Positions 8,939-15,370 of a DNA stretch of 32,112 nucleotides are shown one piece after another (position 1 is the stretch's first letter; each line of letters begins with the position of its first letter). Made by a program: the position numbers and the translations under genes. This stretch comes from an uncultured Prevotella sp. (GTDB lineage Bacteria > Bacteroidota > Bacteroidia > Bacteroidales > Bacteroidaceae): positions 1 to 32,112 of the forward strand of contig CAMWVS010000035.1 in assembly GCA_947177775.1 (NCBI GenBank). The letters run 5' to 3'. The notes beneath the pieces are model-generated. The model searched no databases and had not been told where the DNA came from. It saw nothing but the letters and a program-made list of their open reading frames with translations.

Positions 8939-9988
8939 ATGATGAAGATAAAGAATATAATGCTCGGTCTGCTCGCTTGTGGTACATTCGGATTCATGTC
9001 ATGCTCCGATGATGACTTCACCGAGTTCAAGAGTGCACTCACAGTGACTTCTGCCGAGACCTCAATTGAAGCTGCCGGTGGAACGAAGCAGATTCATGTG
9101 GATGGACCTCTCGCTTCGGTATATGCTTCTGCGTCATGGCTCACGATAGCTCAGAGCGGTTCGGTTGTCAATGTGACTGCGGGCGTTAATCCCGATGTCC
9201 AGTCGCGTAATGCAATCGTTGTGCTGAAGGCATCTGAAAACGATTCGACCATAGTGAACATCTCGCAGTCCGGTGCCCGTTTTGAGGTCAATGTGCCGGA
9301 GCAGATAACTGTTCTTGCTCATGGCAAGTCGGAAGCGACGTTTGACATTCTGCACAACATTCCGGTCTATACGACACCGAGTGCCGATTGGATCAGCGCC
9401 GTGGTTACAGATGACGCCATCACAATCTATACGGAGCCGAATGCGACCGGTGGTGACCGTGAGGGTTTTATTGATGTTGAGACAGGAACTGTTTCCAAGC
9501 GTATAGAGATCATCCAGTATGATATCTGTGGTCAGTATGACGTGACGGCAACGGATTTCTCAACCCGTCCGAAAAACGTTTCGCTGCCAGGAAAACTCAT
9601 TGGCGGCGGTACAGGCAATGAATTGTTGTTCTGTCCTGATAAGTATAACGGAGAAATTCAGATACCGATGACGTTCGATGCTTCGACAAACAGCATTAAA
9701 GTCTCTGCAGCATCATATTGCGGACCTTACAACAATCTGTATGTGTATACTGTAATAGTTGCGGGCAATACCCAGCGCTATGAGCCTCAGGCAACGGTGT
9801 CCGGTGCTCTTGCTAAGACAGATGACGGTCAGTTCTCTTTTGAGCTGAATGAAGGCGATTGGACCGGAACAGCTATCTCCGGCTTCCGTCTCCGTACTTT
9901 CACGGAGCAGAACCCGACGTCATCCAACGTCAAGGATGTTATTGAAAACCTGAAATATCCGAAGTTTGTCAGAGTGGCTGCAAATTAA
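8939..9988 (+). CDS. BACON-domain lipoprotein, last gene of the SusCD operon
   Basis: This 349-residue protein has a lipoprotein signal ending FMSC22. Residues about 34-112 look like a BACON domain: SALTVTSAETSIEAAGGTKQ, then ASASWLTIAQSG, then a closing STIVNISQSG strand. A second, more diverged immunoglobulin-like module follows (FDILHNIPVYTTPSADWISA to RIEIIQY, about 135-195). The C-terminal region (CGQYDVTATDF onward) is of no recognised family. BACON domains are thought to bind carbohydrate, mucin or protein surfaces. The gene starts 17 bp after the DUF4302 gene and is followed by a strong terminator, closing the operon. Likely a surface ligand-binding accessory protein. Confidence 0.78.
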   Translation: MMKIKNIMLGLLACGTFGFMSCSDDDFTEFKSALTVTSAETSIEAAGGTKQIHVDGPLASVYASASWLTIAQSGSVVNVTAGVNPDVQSRNAIVVLKASENDSTIVNISQSGARFEVNVPEQITVLAHGKSEATFDILHNIPVYTTPSADWISAVVTDDAITIYTEPNATGGDREGFIDVETGTVSKRIEIIQYDICGQYDVTATDFSTRPKNVSLPGKLIGGGTGNELLFCPDKYNGEIQIPMTFDASTNSIKVSAASYCGPYNNLYVYTVIVAGNTQRYEPQATVSGALAKTDDGQFSFELNEGDWTGTAISGFRLRTFTEQNPTSSNVKDVIENLKYPKFVRVAAN

Positions 9989-10044
9989 GCGGTGATTGTA
10001 TATATCCGATAAGCGATATTGTCGGGTTATATATATGATGAAAT

Positions 10045-10104
10045 AATATTCCGGTATCCTGATTCCCCTGTATGCGTGAATCATGATACCGGAGTATTTT
10101 TTTT
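10045..10104 (+). terminator. Intrinsic terminator of the SusCD operon
   Basis: Arms 10045-10065 and 10078-10098 pair over 21 bp with two non-Watson-Crick positions around a 12-nt loop, followed by a run of eight T residues ending at 10104. It lies about 57 bp after the BACON gene stop. The remaining sequence to 10298 is A/T-rich with nothing else recognised. Confidence 0.88.
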
Positions 10105-10298
10105 GTTTATGATGGATTATGTCAGAAGTTCCGTCTGCCATCTGTTGATAGTCCCTGCTTCCTGTTCTGTCATTCTGTGGAAGTGATAATCATCAGTCTG
10201 AATGTGTGTGGAAAGAACATTTTTATGCTTTTTGTTTATTTAAAATAACAAAATGAAGCATTTACGGCTAATTCTTTATATTTTTTGTCTTTTTTTAG

Positions 10299-10329
10299 TT
10301 TGCTGTATAATAAAATATGTGTAACTTTG
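10299..10329 (+). promoter_or_regulatory. Bacteroidota promoter upstream of the secreted-protein gene
   Basis: TTTG at 10299-10302 and TAACTTTG at 10322-10329 are separated by 19 nt, a near-ideal -33/-7 pair. The leader to the ATG at 10364 is about 30 nt. This makes the downstream gene a separate transcription unit from the SusCD operon. Confidence 0.8.
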
Positions 10330-10363
10330 CATCCGATATTTATAATTAATAAAAAGAAAGCGT

Positions 10364-11698
10364 ATGAAAAAGTTTACTTTGACATTGGCTGCTTGTGCAG
10401 TCGTATTCAGCGGAATGGCTCAGAGCAATGCGGTGTCGGGAATACCGGCACAGCTCAAGGAAAAGGCTGCTCTTCTGAAGAAAGAGACAAAGATGTTGGA
10501 AAATCTGAAAACATTCTATCCTAAAGCAGGGGCTGTGACAGCTTCAGATATTGTAGCTCCTAAGTCAATGCAGAAGAAATTTTCCGCTCCTGCATTGGCC
10601 GAGGGTGAGGACCAGACGATGAACGAGTATAATGGATACATGTTCGGCCTCTATTTCGAAGAGGCTTTGGGTGGAACTGTAGAGCGCAGTATGCTTGAGA
10701 TGCCTTTTGCAACAGCAGTGCAGGATGGTAATGAATTTATTCTTCTTGATGTCTGGGGCTTTGAGCCGTTGCTCGGTATGATTGTGCCGGGTGAAAATTC
10801 GATGTCTGCCTATGGAGCCGACTCAATAGTTTTCGTAAACAACTATGAGGTTGCATCATTGCAGAGTAGTGGAACTCCTGTAAACGCAGCTGCGACACGA
10901 TTGTATCGTAATGAATCGAATGAGGTAGTGGGAGAGCGTATCGCTGACTTGCAGTTCTTTGGAGGATACTATTATCGTCAGTATAATCAGATTGCTCTTC
11001 CTACCTATATCGGTCTCTATGCAGGAGAAACGACAACGCCTATCGATGGATATACATATGGTTATATGGACATCCTGTCTGGCGTAGAGAATGCGATGGT
11101 TAAGGCTTCCTTTACAGGAATCGATGATGAAAAGAGCCCTATAGGCATGGAAAATACGGCAGCTGTGTTTGTCTTCAATGATTTGTATGTTAAGGGTCTT
11201 GACCCGAATGAAGAAGATCTTTGGATAAAGATAGATACGGGTTCCGATAATCCCGAGCAGCCCAAGTCGGCCGGAATATATGAGCAGTATATAAATACAT
11301 ATCAATTTACTAACGGTGCTGTCGCTCCTGTATTTTTGGAACCGGCTCTGGCGTCTTTTGATGACCGTAAATTGACGCAGTGGACAGAATATATACCTAT
11401 TTATTCAGAAACAGATCTTGACGATAATCTTATTGTCGGCTTCGATGGAAATAATGTCGCTGTTGATTATGCATTAGGCCTTGGATGGTTGGATTTCTTC
11501 GGTAATGTAGAGATTGTCATAACCAATGAGTTTATTGCTAATGGCATCAAGGGCGTAAGCACCGAGTCAGCCAAGGTTGCTGCAAAGGAATATTTCGATC
11601 TCTCTGGCCGCAAGGTTGAGAGCACAGCCAAGGGACTCGTTATCGAGAAGGTTACCTATACCGATGGTAAGACTGTGAGCCGCAAGGTTGTCAAGTAA
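10364..11698 (+). CDS. Secreted protein of unknown function with sorting-like C-terminal tail
   Basis: The 444-residue product has a Sec signal peptide (MKKFTLTLAACAVVFSGMAQ) and no lipobox. After a Lys/Glu-rich helical stretch (IPAQLKEKAALLKKETKMLE, about 26-45), most of the protein is acidic and beta-rich with no motif I recognise. The last 35 or so residues, from YFDLSGRKVESTAKG to a terminal RKVVK, resemble the short C-terminal sorting tails of T9SS cargo and match the tails of the proteins at 20277 and 20989. Export across both membranes is therefore plausible. It is transcribed alone, with its own promoter and terminator, and is more A/T-rich than the 17.1-19.3 kb genes. Confidence 0.8.
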   Translation: MKKFTLTLAACAVVFSGMAQSNAVSGIPAQLKEKAALLKKETKMLENLKTFYPKAGAVTASDIVAPKSMQKKFSAPALAEGEDQTMNEYNGYMFGLYFEEALGGTVERSMLEMPFATAVQDGNEFILLDVWGFEPLLGMIVPGENSMSAYGADSIVFVNNYEVASLQSSGTPVNAAATRLYRNESNEVVGERIADLQFFGGYYYRQYNQIALPTYIGLYAGETTTPIDGYTYGYMDILSGVENAMVKASFTGIDDEKSPIGMENTAAVFVFNDLYVKGLDPNEEDLWIKIDTGSDNPEQPKSAGIYEQYINTYQFTNGAVAPVFLEPALASFDDRKLTQWTEYIPIYSETDLDDNLIVGFDGNNVAVDYALGLGWLDFFGNVEIVITNEFIANGIKGVSTESAKVAAKEYFDLSGRKVESTAKGLVIEKVTYTDGKTVSRKVVK

Positions 11699-11740
11699 GA
11701 GACTGGCACGAACAAAAAGATAATCATATATTTGAATAAA

Positions 11741-11772
11741 ACGGGCGGACTGCAAAACAGCAGTCCGCCCGT
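11741..11772 (+). terminator. Terminator after the secreted-protein gene
   Basis: A perfect 13-bp stem (ACGGGCGGACTGC paired with its complement at 11760-11772) encloses a 6-nt loop, about 43 bp after the stop codon. The following T-tract is weak (TCTGTTAG), but the stem is very GC-rich. Confidence 0.75.
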
Positions 11773-11877
11773 TCTGTTAGTATCCGTCCGAAATAGAGCG
11801 ACTTTCACAAAACATTATTGACAACAATGTGATATCGTGTCAGTCCGAAATGGTAGCTGTCGGAAAGGTTTTGTGAA

Positions 11878-11917
11878 GTTGATGTAAATGTTTTCCCGTG
11901 TCATACCAGTTTCATTT
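11878..11917 (-). pseudogene. 40-bp remnant copy of the hipS start / hipB end junction
   Basis: This stretch matches 14563-14602 at 39 of 40 positions. At the intact locus it covers the hipB stop codon and the first nine or so codons of the hipS-like gene. Here the minus strand still reads MTRENIYIN, then similarity stops abruptly on both sides. The right side runs straight into the 22-bp palindromic array. It is best read as the scar of a second hip-like locus or of a recombination event at this junction. Confidence 0.8.
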
Positions 11918-11918
11918 A

Positions 11919-12028
11919 TTACATGGGCCGCGTAACGGTGTTACATGGCCCACGTAACGGTGTTACATGGCCCATGTAACGATGTTACACGGGTCATGTA
12001 ACGATGTTACACGGGCCGTGTAACATTT
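11919..12028. repeat. Five-unit tandem array of 22-bp palindromic repeats
   Basis: Units start at 11919, 11941, 11963, 11985 and 12007. Each is a version of TTACATGGGCCATGTAAC plus a 4-nt linker (GGTG, GATG or ATTT), so every unit is itself palindromic. The units differ by compensating changes: ATGGGCC/ACGGGCC on one side goes with CATGTAAC/CGTGTAAC on the other. The array is bracketed by TTCATTTA (11911-11918) and its complement TAAATGAA (12031-12038). There are no unique spacers. Confidence 0.92.
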
Positions 12029-12096
12029 GGTAAATGAAAGAGCCGTGGGATTTATTGTGCTTTTACGGTTGGCGGGGTGATGGTTGACATGCATCT

Positions 12097-12146
12097 TATC
12101 CTCGAAAAAGTGTGTTTAAATGGTAAATATATCCTCGAAAAAGTGT
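12097..12146 (+). repeat. 33-bp-period direct repeats ahead of the truncated ATPase
   Basis: The 17-mer TATCCTCGAAAAAGTGT occurs at 12097-12113 and 12130-12146, with the period of 33 bp filled by GTTTAAATGGTAAATA. The same 17-mer pair with the same period precedes the intact ATPase at 15321-15370. Just upstream, 12048-12065 shares an 18-mer (GGATTTATTGTGCTTTTA) with 14975-14992. Confidence 0.9.
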
Positions 12147-12175
12147 ATCTTCGCGTTCTAAGTATGTTGATTTAA

Positions 12176-12712
12176 AGATATTTAGCTTGTTATGGAACGG
12201 AAGATGAACTTGCCATACAGTGGTTGATAGATGCGGGTATAGTGCATAAGGTTTGCCGTGTCAAGGAGCTGCAGATGCCGGTCAAGTTTTATGAAGACCT
12301 TGGGGCATTCAAACTCTTTTTGCTTGATTGTGGATTGTTAGGTTGTATGGTTGGAGCTTCGGCCAGTCAGATGTTGATTGGGGACAATGTGTTCACGGAG
12401 TTTAAGGGTACCTTTACTAAACAGTTTGTTCTTCAGCAGTTTGCCGCAATGAGCGTTCCAGTCTATTATTGGAGCAGTGAGACTACATCGGCCGAGATTG
12501 ATTTTGTGATACAGACGGACGAGCGGGTTATTCCTGTTGAAGTCAAGGCGGAAGTGAATGTCCGGTCGCGGTCGATGGCTGAATATATAAAGAAACATCC
12601 GGCTCAGAATCTGAGAGGTCTTCGCATATCCATGCTCGGCTATCGTGACCAGGAGTGGATGGAGAACATACCGCTGTATGGCGTACAGAAGTATTTTGGC
12701 GCGGAAGTGTGA
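12176..12712 (+). pseudogene. 5'-truncated AAA-family ATPase (DUF4143-type C-terminal half)
   Basis: The open frame begins after a stop at 12173-12175 with no good start; a TTG at 12224 would give 162 residues. The sequence corresponds to the C-terminal half of Bacteroidota/archaeal-type ATPases: a winged-helix stretch (ELAIQWLIDAGIVHKV), the FKLFLLDCGLLGCMVG segment and a PD-(D/E)XK-like core (EIDFVIQ...VIPVEVKAE). The Walker A and B domain that should precede it is absent, so no ATPase function is expected. It appears to be a different subfamily from the intact ATPase at 15603, but carries the same upstream 33-bp repeats. A functional short ORF cannot be excluded. Confidence 0.8.
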
Positions 12713-12791
12713 GCAAACCGCCCTGAACTTGTATGCTTTCCGGTAAATATAATAGAACAGTCACTCCAAATATCGTAAGAGCCTTATTCCC

Positions 12792-12867
12792 AGATTTGAG
12801 GTTCCATTCCGTAGGCCCCTCCCCTTAGGGAAAGCCGGGTGGGACCGTTGCGCCGTGTTAGGTTCTG
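12792..12867 (+). repeat. Dispersed intergenic repeat, copy 1
   Basis: This segment, with core CCGTAGGCCCCTCCCCTTAG, aligns by eye along about 75 bp with 16913-16989. Both begin with a GATTTG(A/C)GGTT(C/T)CAT word and end with a (G)CCGTG(T/G)TAGG word. The GGGAGG/CCTCCCC portions can pair. It looks like a small dispersed element and encodes nothing evident. Confidence 0.7.
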
Positions 12868-12910
12868 ACTTCAAGGCCGGAACAGCAACCACTCCGGAAA
12901 TCAGTTTTGA

Positions 12911-13147
12911 AGGAGGCCGGCATCGCTATCTGCTTTCCATCAAAGCACATTTTCCATCGACAAGCGTCGGTTCTTCCTTGACGAGGTGAAAGTGGAAGAT
13001 CCGGCCATCACCGCAATCCGTGATATTGACGCTGATGTTTTCGCGTCTTCGTCTGCCACTGCTGTCTACAACCTCAACGGGCAGCGTGTCTCTCCCGAAA
13101 CAAAGGGATTGCTGATTCGCAACGGTAAGAAGTGGTTTAACAAATAG
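12911..13147 (+). pseudogene. 3' remnant of a secreted protein with sorting-like tail
   Basis: After an in-frame stop at 12908-12910, the frame ending at TAG 13145-13147 reads FSIDKRRFFLDEVKVED, then AVYNLNGQRVSPETKG and a final WFNK. The first piece resembles the end of a beta-sandwich domain seen in Bacteroidales secreted proteins. The second is the same kind of C-terminal tail as in the proteins at 10364, 20277 and 20989. There is no start codon or signal peptide upstream, and the preceding 50 bp reads better in another frame (SFEGGRHRYLLS), suggesting a frameshift. A decayed gene fragment. Confidence 0.72.
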
Positions 13148-13208
13148 CCCGTTGATCGGGGGATACTCCCGTGGGAGCAGACCGGTTTCATGTGAACCAC
13201 TAAAACAA

Positions 13209-13266
13209 AACGCTCCAAAGGATTTGTACTGCGTGACGGTGCAAAGACCTTTGGAGCGTTATTTTT
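13209..13266. terminator. Bidirectional terminator between the remnant and the hip operon
   Basis: AACGCTCCAAAGG (13209-13221) pairs perfectly with 13248-13260 around a 26-nt loop. ATTTTT follows on the plus strand and TTTTGTTTTA on the minus strand, so it could serve both the plus-strand remnant and the minus-strand hipT gene that ends at 13305. Confidence 0.82.
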
Positions 13267-13304
13267 CGGACGACGTCATGTCGTTCGTTTTTTTCGTCTC
13301 GGCT

Positions 13305-14279
13305 TCAGAGTCTGCTGATTCTTTCATCAATCAACTGCTTGTACAGTCCTTTCAGTTCGTCTGTGATGAATGACGATTCTATGGTCGTGTTCCATTTGTC
13401 GCGGCATGCGATGAGTTTGTTGATGATATTCTCTGCGATTTTCTGTTCTATTCCGGAGGCCTTCATGGCATCGATGAATGACAGGCGTGAAAAGCCGCTG
13501 TTCACTTCACTGTTGTCGGTTCCGGCTCCGACAAGCGGCATGGCAAGTTCGTCATGGTCATTTATGCCGGTGAGCAATACGGCCAGGAGATCGTATGCCG
13601 GTGAGAGCCTGTAGCCGATGCCGTCAGTCTCAATCAGAGAGAAGTTCTTGCAGTGCATATCCGAATTTCCGGTCATCCAGGAGAATATGACGATTGTCCA
13701 AAAGCGCTGTACGTCAAGCATGGGCGAAGCCGAATAGCGTTTGATTGTTTCGGCCAGTTGTAGATAAGCCCCTCTGTATTTGTGTTCCGTCAGTCTGTTG
13801 GTCAGCTGGCAGAAGTCGAGCATGGACAATTTTCGTCCATTCTTGTCCCTGTCCATGCGTCTGGTTATATATGCCAGTTCCCCGTCCCCCATTCTTGCCA
13901 GTCCGTGTCGGGCGGTCTCTATGCCGGCAGCTTCGGCCATCTTCATTGTCAGATCCTCCAGTTCCGGCATCGAATTGTATGTAGGGCTCTGCGGTTTCAG
14001 AATGAAGTTGCCCCATAGTCCGACTATGGTCAGCTTGTCCGGTTCGTTCTTTCCGCCGCGGTTTATGTCCAATGAGATCTTCGGCTGTACGCCGGTGACG
14101 GAAGTGCTCTTTTCGAGAATCTGCAGGGCGAGCGTTTCAATGTTGTCTCTGGTGTATTGAAGTACCGGAGTCTTTCGTGTTCCGAACAGCTTCAGAGCAC
14201 AGGCCGGATGATATTCTCCGGTGGTCTCCTGCTCGATATCCTTGTAGCAACACAGACATTTCTTAGTTTGTCTCTCCAT
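13305..14279 (-). CDS. HipT-like serine/threonine kinase toxin (HipA C-terminal domain)
   Basis: This 324-residue protein covers the HipA kinase core without the N-terminal subdomain. A short Cys-rich N-terminus (KCLCCYKD...HPACALK) is common in Bacteroidota homologues. The ATP-binding loop reads STSVTGVQPK, with S60 just before VTG, where HipA kinases autophosphorylate. The catalytic loop GNSDMHCKNFS (D207, N212) and the metal-binding PAYDLL (D230) are intact, so the kinase should be active. Relatives HipA and HipT phosphorylate aminoacyl-tRNA synthetases (GltX and TrpS in E. coli) and stop growth; the target here is unknown. It overlaps the hipS-like gene by 17 bp, the third gene of a tight minus-strand operon. 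Confidence 0.85.
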   Translation of the reverse strand: MERQTKKCLCCYKDIEQETTGEYHPACALKLFGTRKTPVLQYTRDNIETLALQILEKSTSVTGVQPKISLDINRGGKNEPDKLTIVGLWGNFILKPQSPTYNSMPELEDLTMKMAEAAGIETARHGLARMGDGELAYITRRMDRDKNGRKLSMLDFCQLTNRLTEHKYRGAYLQLAETIKRYSASPMLDVQRFWTIVIFSWMTGNSDMHCKNFSLIETDGIGYRLSPAYDLLAVLLTGINDHDELAMPLVGAGTDNSEVNSGFSRLSFIDAMKASGIEQKIAENIINKLIACRDKWNTTIESSFITDELKGLYKQLIDERISRL

Positions 14280-14589
14280 ATTCTCTCACGCTTATGTTTC
14301 CGATACAGTCCTTACAGCACGTGACCAAAAGTTTCATCCGGTCACGTGGGTTTATCTTCCAGTTCTTGTCTACGATGTCGAGCATCCAGCCTTCCGGTAT
14401 CAGGCCGTCAAAGACAGGAAAGAGAAACTCTTTCTCAAACTCTTCCTCCTGAAGCGGCATGGTGGGGCTCAGAGGCACTGCCCCTTCGCTTTTGATGTAT
14501 TCCGCGTCATATCTGAATGTGTATCCGTCATGGTTCTCGACGAGTGTGCCGCAGAAGCGTTCGTTGATGTAAATGTTTGCCCGTGTCAT
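14263..14589 (-). CDS. HipS-like small protein (HipA N-terminal subdomain)
   Basis: The 108-residue product matches the N-terminal subdomain of HipA: it starts MTRANIYINERFCGTLVE and contains the typical PLSPTMPLQ and FPVFDGLIPEGWMLD segments. In full-length HipA these are fused to the kinase; here they are a separate gene. In the E. coli HipBST system the equivalent small protein HipS is the antitoxin that neutralises HipT, so the same is likely here. Its start overlaps the hipB stop by 4 bp (ATGA on the minus strand), implying translational coupling. A copy of this junction sits at 11878-11917. It ends REYGETN inside the start of the kinase gene, so it is not a broken hipA. Confidence 0.82.
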   Translation of the reverse strand: MTRANIYINERFCGTLVENHDGYTFRYDAEYIKSEGAVPLSPTMPLQEEEFEKEFLFPVFDGLIPEGWMLDIVDKNWKINPRDRMKLLVTCCKDCIGNISVREYGETN

Positions 14590-14786
14590 ACCAGTTTCAT
14601 TTTAGCCGGTTGAAGCTCTTCTCCGAACAGATAGAGCACTTGGTTGACCTTGTCCATCTGTACGGTAGTCTTGCCACGTTCCAGTTCTCTGATGAATCTG
14701 ATTCCTACGCCTGTCCGCTCGGAGAGTTCAATCTGGGTGAGATGAAACAGCTTTCTTTTTGCACGGATGTATTCTCCTATTTCCAT
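14586..14786 (-). CDS. HipB-like XRE-family DNA-binding protein
   Basis: A 66-residue protein almost wholly composed of a Cro/C1-type helix-turn-helix: LTQIELSERTGVGIRFIREL at about 16-35, followed by ERGKTTVQMDKVNQVLYLFG. The short C-terminal tail ends KMKLV. As first gene of the hip operon it should repress the operon and may bind the HipS/HipT complex. Its probable operators are the repeated CCCGTnCGGGTATA words just upstream at 14828-14963. The ATG at 14786 leaves a 40-bp gap to the first such word. Confidence 0.85.
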   Translation of the reverse strand: MEIGEYIRAKRKLFHLTQIELSERTGVGIRFIRELERGKTTVQMDKVNQVLYLFGEELQPAKMKLV

Positions 14787-14827
14787 AAGCCGGTTGATTT
14801 CTGATTATGTTGTTTGAATGTTGCTCC

Positions 14828-14963
14828 CCCGTGCGGGTATAAAAACAATCCTAATGGGTTGAATATTGGTCCCGTTCGGGTATAAAACCGTTGTTCGGAC
14901 TGCATAATAAGCCCTTACGGGTACAAAGATACATAAAAAAGCCGGATGTTGTACCCGTAAGGG
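14828..14963 (-). promoter_or_regulatory. Candidate operator cluster for the hip operon
   Basis: Words resembling CCCGTnCGGGTATAAAA lie at 14828-14844, 14871-14887 and 14912-14928 (CCCTTACGGGTACAAAG), with an inverted copy at 14949-14963. A weaker match, TCCTAATGGG, is at 14849-14858. The starts are spaced by about 21-22 or 41-43 bp, close to two or four helical turns, which would put them on one DNA face. The position directly upstream of an XRE repressor gene suggests autoregulation. No clear TAnnTTTG for the operon was found here. Confidence 0.5.
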
Positions 14964-14969
14964 CTTATT
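14906..14969. repeat. 21-bp perfect inverted repeat
   Basis: AATAAGCCCTTACGGGTACA plus A (14906-14926) is perfectly complementary to 14949-14969 around a 22-nt loop. It embeds the third and fourth operator-like words, so it could be a regulatory site, a terminator-like hairpin or a small palindromic element. Confidence 0.85.
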
Positions 14970-14996
14970 TCTTTGGATTTATTGTGCTTTTATTTT

Positions 14997-15082
14997 GTAG
15001 CGGATTTGTAATCACGGCAGTCCGGAGGATGTACTTGAAACTTCTGAATCCCCTTCATGTTGTAGCGGATTTGGAATCATGG
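14997..15082 (+). repeat. TGTAGCGGATTTG direct repeats
   Basis: TGTAGCGGATTTGTAATCAC at 14997 and TGTAGCGGATTTGGAATCAT at 15061 are near-identical direct repeats 64 bp apart; the second runs into the long inverted repeat at 15075. No gene is supported between 14787 and 15602; the small reading frames there lie across these repeats. Confidence 0.75.
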
Positions 15083-15288
15083 GTGTTCGGAAAAGAATGG
15101 AAGGGACTTGTAAAGACGTCACACCGTGGCGTCCCACTGTCCACATTGTGACGTCAGGAGTAAAAAAATGGTTAATGCCACTATTTTATACCTCCGGTAC
15201 ACTCTTTCTGTCAGCATCGTTGCATGGGAGACACCACGGTGTGACGTCTCTACAAGTCCCTTCCATTCTTTTCCGAACACCCATGATT
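15075..15288. repeat. 59-bp inverted repeat (MITE-like)
   Basis: Arms 15075-15133 and 15230-15288 are complementary at 57 of 59 positions, around a 96-nt interior. The arms contain AGACGTCACACCGTGG, a word style seen in small dispersed palindromic elements. Such length and identity fit a miniature inverted-repeat element, but no obvious target-site duplication or transposase is visible. The interior includes a further TGACGTCA. Confidence 0.85.
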
Positions 15289-15320
15289 GCAACACCCTCT
15301 ACAGCATGAAACGGCGAATG

Positions 15321-15370
15321 TATCCTCGAAAAAGTGTGTTAAAACGGCAAATGTATCCTCGAGAAAGTGT
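15321..15370 (+). repeat. 33-bp-period direct repeats ahead of the intact ATPase
   Basis: TATCCTCGAAAAAGTGT at 15321-15337 and TATCCTCGAGAAAGTGT at 15354-15370, period 33 bp, with AACGG(C/T)(G/A)AATG-type filler before each copy. The same word and period precede the truncated ATPase at 12097-12146. Confidence 0.9.

Noticed and set aside
11919..12028. Possible CRISPR array
   Set aside because: Units are contiguous 22-bp palindromes with only 4-nt linkers; there are no unique spacers, leader or cas genes.
12224..12712. Intact 162-residue gene starting at TTG 12224
   Set aside because: Homology-like sequence continues upstream of the TTG to a stop at 12173, and the ATPase domain expected before it is missing, so a truncated gene is the better reading.
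15075..15288. Insertion sequence with transposase
   Set aside because: The 214-bp element has inverted ends but no room for, or trace of, a transposase; only a MITE-like label is supportable.
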